Source: Baylisascaris procyonis (taxonomy: Eukaryota > Nematoda > Chromadorea > Rhabditida > Ascarididae). Taken from it: a DNA stretch of 64,000 nt. The stretch covers positions 4,588,001 to 4,652,000 of the forward strand of contig JAZARR010000175.1 of the NCBI GenBank assembly GCA_037389465.1. Reading direction: 5' to 3'. Of this stretch, positions 60,836 through 64,000 are shown piece after piece. A model generated the notes under the pieces. The model was given only the letters and a program-made list of their open reading frames with translations. It searched no databases and was not told where the DNA came from. Positions within the stretch are counted from its first letter, which is position 1. Each line of letters begins with the position of its first letter. Position numbers and translations under genes: made by a program.

Positions 60836-63800
60836 GAACAACGCATCTCATTGAAGATTCACGTCAAAAGTTAACACTCTTTACGCAGAATGACAAAGCA
60901 ACGATAGTGTCATCACAAGGTTTATACGCTGTAAAGTTCACAAAAACTTTCGACGAACTGTTGAAAGTAACATTGGCAAGTGAAGCTTTACTCATGAAGG
61001 AAATATGGTAAAACGAATGGCCGAAGTATGTGTCGATCCCATAGCGGCAATTTTTCATTCTGAGTTGTCCCCATAGATAGCATATATTCCTATTTGAGTA
61101 CTAGACAAGGCTTGAGAGAAAAGTTGAAGGAGAAATTTGCATAACTCGGCTATAAAAGTTACAAAGATGGAAGCAAAATTTGCTTTGTTGCATTAAGCCA
61201 TTTTTTGCATTTTTTTTTACATCACTAGGAATTTAAGCACAAATTTTTTCCATATTTCACGTTGTGAAAAAATTTTTATAGATAAATGACGATTCATTCG
61301 AGCTGTTGATTTCAAGCATTACATTTACATAATGCAAAAATGCCTTTCCTTTTTCCGTTATCAAATCGCAAACGATGTAACTTTAAAAGCGCGCATCTGA
61401 CTGCAACTTTTGCTCTTGCATCTGAACCATTCGGTCATGGGTCCTTGCATCTGGACGTGCATGCTACTGCACTAATTTCGAAAGTTTAATTAGCAGTAAC
61501 AAGAAGTCGGTGTCTTGCAATTCACGAAAAATTTGTATTAATGAGTCTAAAAACACTACAGGTTCCACCTATCTTCTCGTCTCGCATTAATTGAAAAGAA
61601 CGGAAAGTGATCAGCTGATTTTCAGAACTTCCAATAAAACATGCTATATACTCGAATGAACCCCCTTTCTCACTAAGGCTCACCCCGCAAGCGATAAGTA
61701 CGGAAACGATACAGATGCACAACCGCTTTCATTCGCTCGTCTATAACGATCCGAAAGTTAAATCGAAAAAAGCATTGCTCGATAACGACAGGACGTATAA
61801 TTGAGAGATGTTAGATAAGAGAAGACGATCACCGTTTTAAGCATTCGGAATGAGAACACAAAAAGGCGTATGTCGGTCAAAGAGTGAATGCTATCCCATT
61901 TTTCAACATGAAATCACGAATCGTTTCGTTTCGAACGTAAGTTCATTTGTTGCAAAATTGCCCTTCATTGATCTAATTCATTTTATGGTCATATAAAGTA
62001 ATAATTGCTCTCTTGAAATAGTTGAATTGACACTTTTTTACTTTACCGATTCTTTTGCTTTACCGATTGCTAAAAAAATCTTTTTTTTCACATCTTTCAT
62101 TTTATGTTAAAATTGATTAATTAATTGATTTAATGGAAAATATTTGATCTATTACATGAAAAAGTTCACAAGGGAATTACTAATGTAGAGATCTTTGCTC
62201 ATGTCTACGTAAGCAATAGTTGGTTCCAAAATCGAGAAGATAATATGTGGCAACCATTGAGAGAGTTCTTTTATCTAAGGATCCTAAGAATGTACTCATC
62301 GCTAACGTAAAGATAAGGCACTCAACATTTCGCTGTTGCGCCACAAAAATAGGTGCATATAATACATTCTTTTATATACAGCCATACCTTTCTCTGTAAA
62401 TACATGCATCTAGAAGTCTGAAATGCCTATAGGAACCGGATGCCTTGATAAGCACAAATGTGAGGTACTGCTGTGTTAGGATCAAAGTCACAAAGAAATC
62501 GATGCATTAAGGACCATGCTGCAGACCAAAGAATCAAAAGCAAATCAATTTAGCAATAATTTATCCACCATTAGCGCTATTCGAAGCTTGTAAATGACAA
62601 ACGCAACCATAAGAGGTTTTTCGATAAAGATTACTTATTGACTTTCGAACAAGTGGAACATATCAGTAAGAGCAAAGGTGACGATGTGGAAGTACAGAAT
62701 GCACTTATGCACTCGACTGCTAAAAATTAGCAAGCTTGCAGTGCTAAGTACTCAACTGCATTTAGCCACAGCATCGAGCAATTAAATGCCTAACAGCAGA
62801 TGTTTCATTTTAGCATTGCGACGTCCATTCATCGCGATAGTGTTATACTCAGAGAGTTATATAGAACGGGGGAAAATTGCATTTCTATTCTGAGTGTTAA
62901 CAGTGGTTATAGCGCATAAGACCCAATCAGTGCTACATTAAAGTCGAAAAAAAAAATTGATTCTAGCCTTATCCTTGCATAATCTAGCCTCGCTTACTCT
63001 GCACACGGTGCATTCCTTCTAACAGCTGATAACTTGCAGCCTACCACGTTCCATGGAATCGCAGCACACAGTTTCCTTGTTTTAAAAGCTTTTGGCTCGG
63101 AATTGCTGCTTCACTCTTCTCAGTGCATTCAAGCGTAAGTTCGCATCATCAAATGCGCCTTATGGAAGACCAAGTGATGAAAGACGTCTGCCACGATAAA
63201 ACAACATGCACATGATTTCTCGTTGTTTCATGATCCTTCAGCAACAAATGTACCACCTCACGACGTAGAGTAAAACAGTCAACTCATCAAATCTTATCTT
63301 AAACACGAAAATTGCATGACGTAAGTTTGAAATGGCCGACCGACGCGTTCATTGTTCCACTATCCTAATTGGTGGGCACGAATATCTTCTATTTGTTTCG
63401 TTTTTTTGCGCTCTTTCAGAGTGCAGAAATGAGATATTGAGACCGATCATCACAGACGTCTCACTTCATGATTTTCGGAGATTAAAGTAACAATACCTCA
63501 GTCAAAACACTTCTAATTCGTTGCTCTGCATGGAAATTCCGTTTGCACTAAAAAATATTACTTATGATCGTAATTTGGAATACCTTCAATGGTTTATTCA
63601 CGACACCTTGAGTCTTATTAGAGTTCTCGTAGGAAAATGCATTCTTTTATTGCTATTGCAACAACGAGAACGAGCAGCAAAAAACGTTACTCTTCAAAGA
63701 ACGACCATTAACTGATACGTTCACATTCATCGTCATCCGAACAAGCATAATCGAAAAACCCTCCATTTTTTTCGTTGATGCATACAAATGTGACTTCCAC

Positions 63801-64000
63801 CGAATACTTTAACAACTTCTAATATGCAAATTTCGCACAGCATTATTATTCAACGTAACACGTACACATAAAAAATGAGGTGCGGAAGATCACTTCGAAT
63901 TAATACGATCCTTCGTCCTCATCTTTCTGCACTGACTGATATTTCGCATATTCGTAAAATAGTTAATTCACGACTCATCCCTGAAAATAAAACTTTCAAC
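60825..64000. other. Region upstream of the collagen gene, no supported gene
   Basis: AT-rich sequence with only short, unsupported open frames on both strands (for example 61522-61722 minus and 63521-63715 plus). It should contain the collagen promoter. I could not assign a TATA box or a regulator site with confidence. Confidence 0.4.

Overview
This is a eukaryotic window, almost certainly from a nematode. It is AT-rich and its genes are split into many short exons. Acceptors are of the worm type (TTTCAG, TTGCAG, TTTATAG) and there is a cuticle collagen with the nematode-specific N-terminal domain. The large introns and a degenerate Penelope-like retroelement resemble parasitic (possibly strongylid) nematodes more than Caenorhabditis, but the species placement is inference.

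Four multi-exon genes could be assembled by hand with reading phase preserved across every junction. (1) Positions 1-13988, minus strand: the 5' 13 exons (568 residues) of phosphatidylinositol 4-kinase III alpha; the gene runs off the left edge. One of its introns appears to use a GC-AG boundary, and intron 2 holds a Penelope-like element fossil. (2) Positions 18416-34689, plus strand: complete eIF3 subunit a in 20 exons (1125 residues). (3) Positions 41387-52432, plus strand: a complete 19-exon gene for an 802-residue single-pass type II membrane protein that I do not recognise. It has four degenerate 14-residue repeats, Met/Gln-rich tracts and a 12-nt microexon. (4) Positions 55137-60824, minus strand: a six-exon, 572-residue cuticle collagen, convergent with gene 3.

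Genes 1 and 2 are divergent across a 4.4 kb spacer (13989-18415). Between genes 2 and 3 lie 6.7 kb with only weak coding signals: a possible minus-strand two- or three-exon gene near 36.4-37.2 kb and an unexplained GC-richer open stretch near 38.2-38.6 kb. The right end (60825-64000) is upstream of the collagen and shows no convincing gene. Two collagen introns carry foldback (inverted-repeat) elements. I saw no tRNA, rRNA, CRISPR or bacterial features.

The genes do not form a pathway. PI4K and eIF3a are housekeeping genes. The collagen is an extracellular-matrix gene. The type II membrane protein could be a surface or matrix protein by topology, but that is inference. The best candidate for something undescribed is the 802-residue gene.
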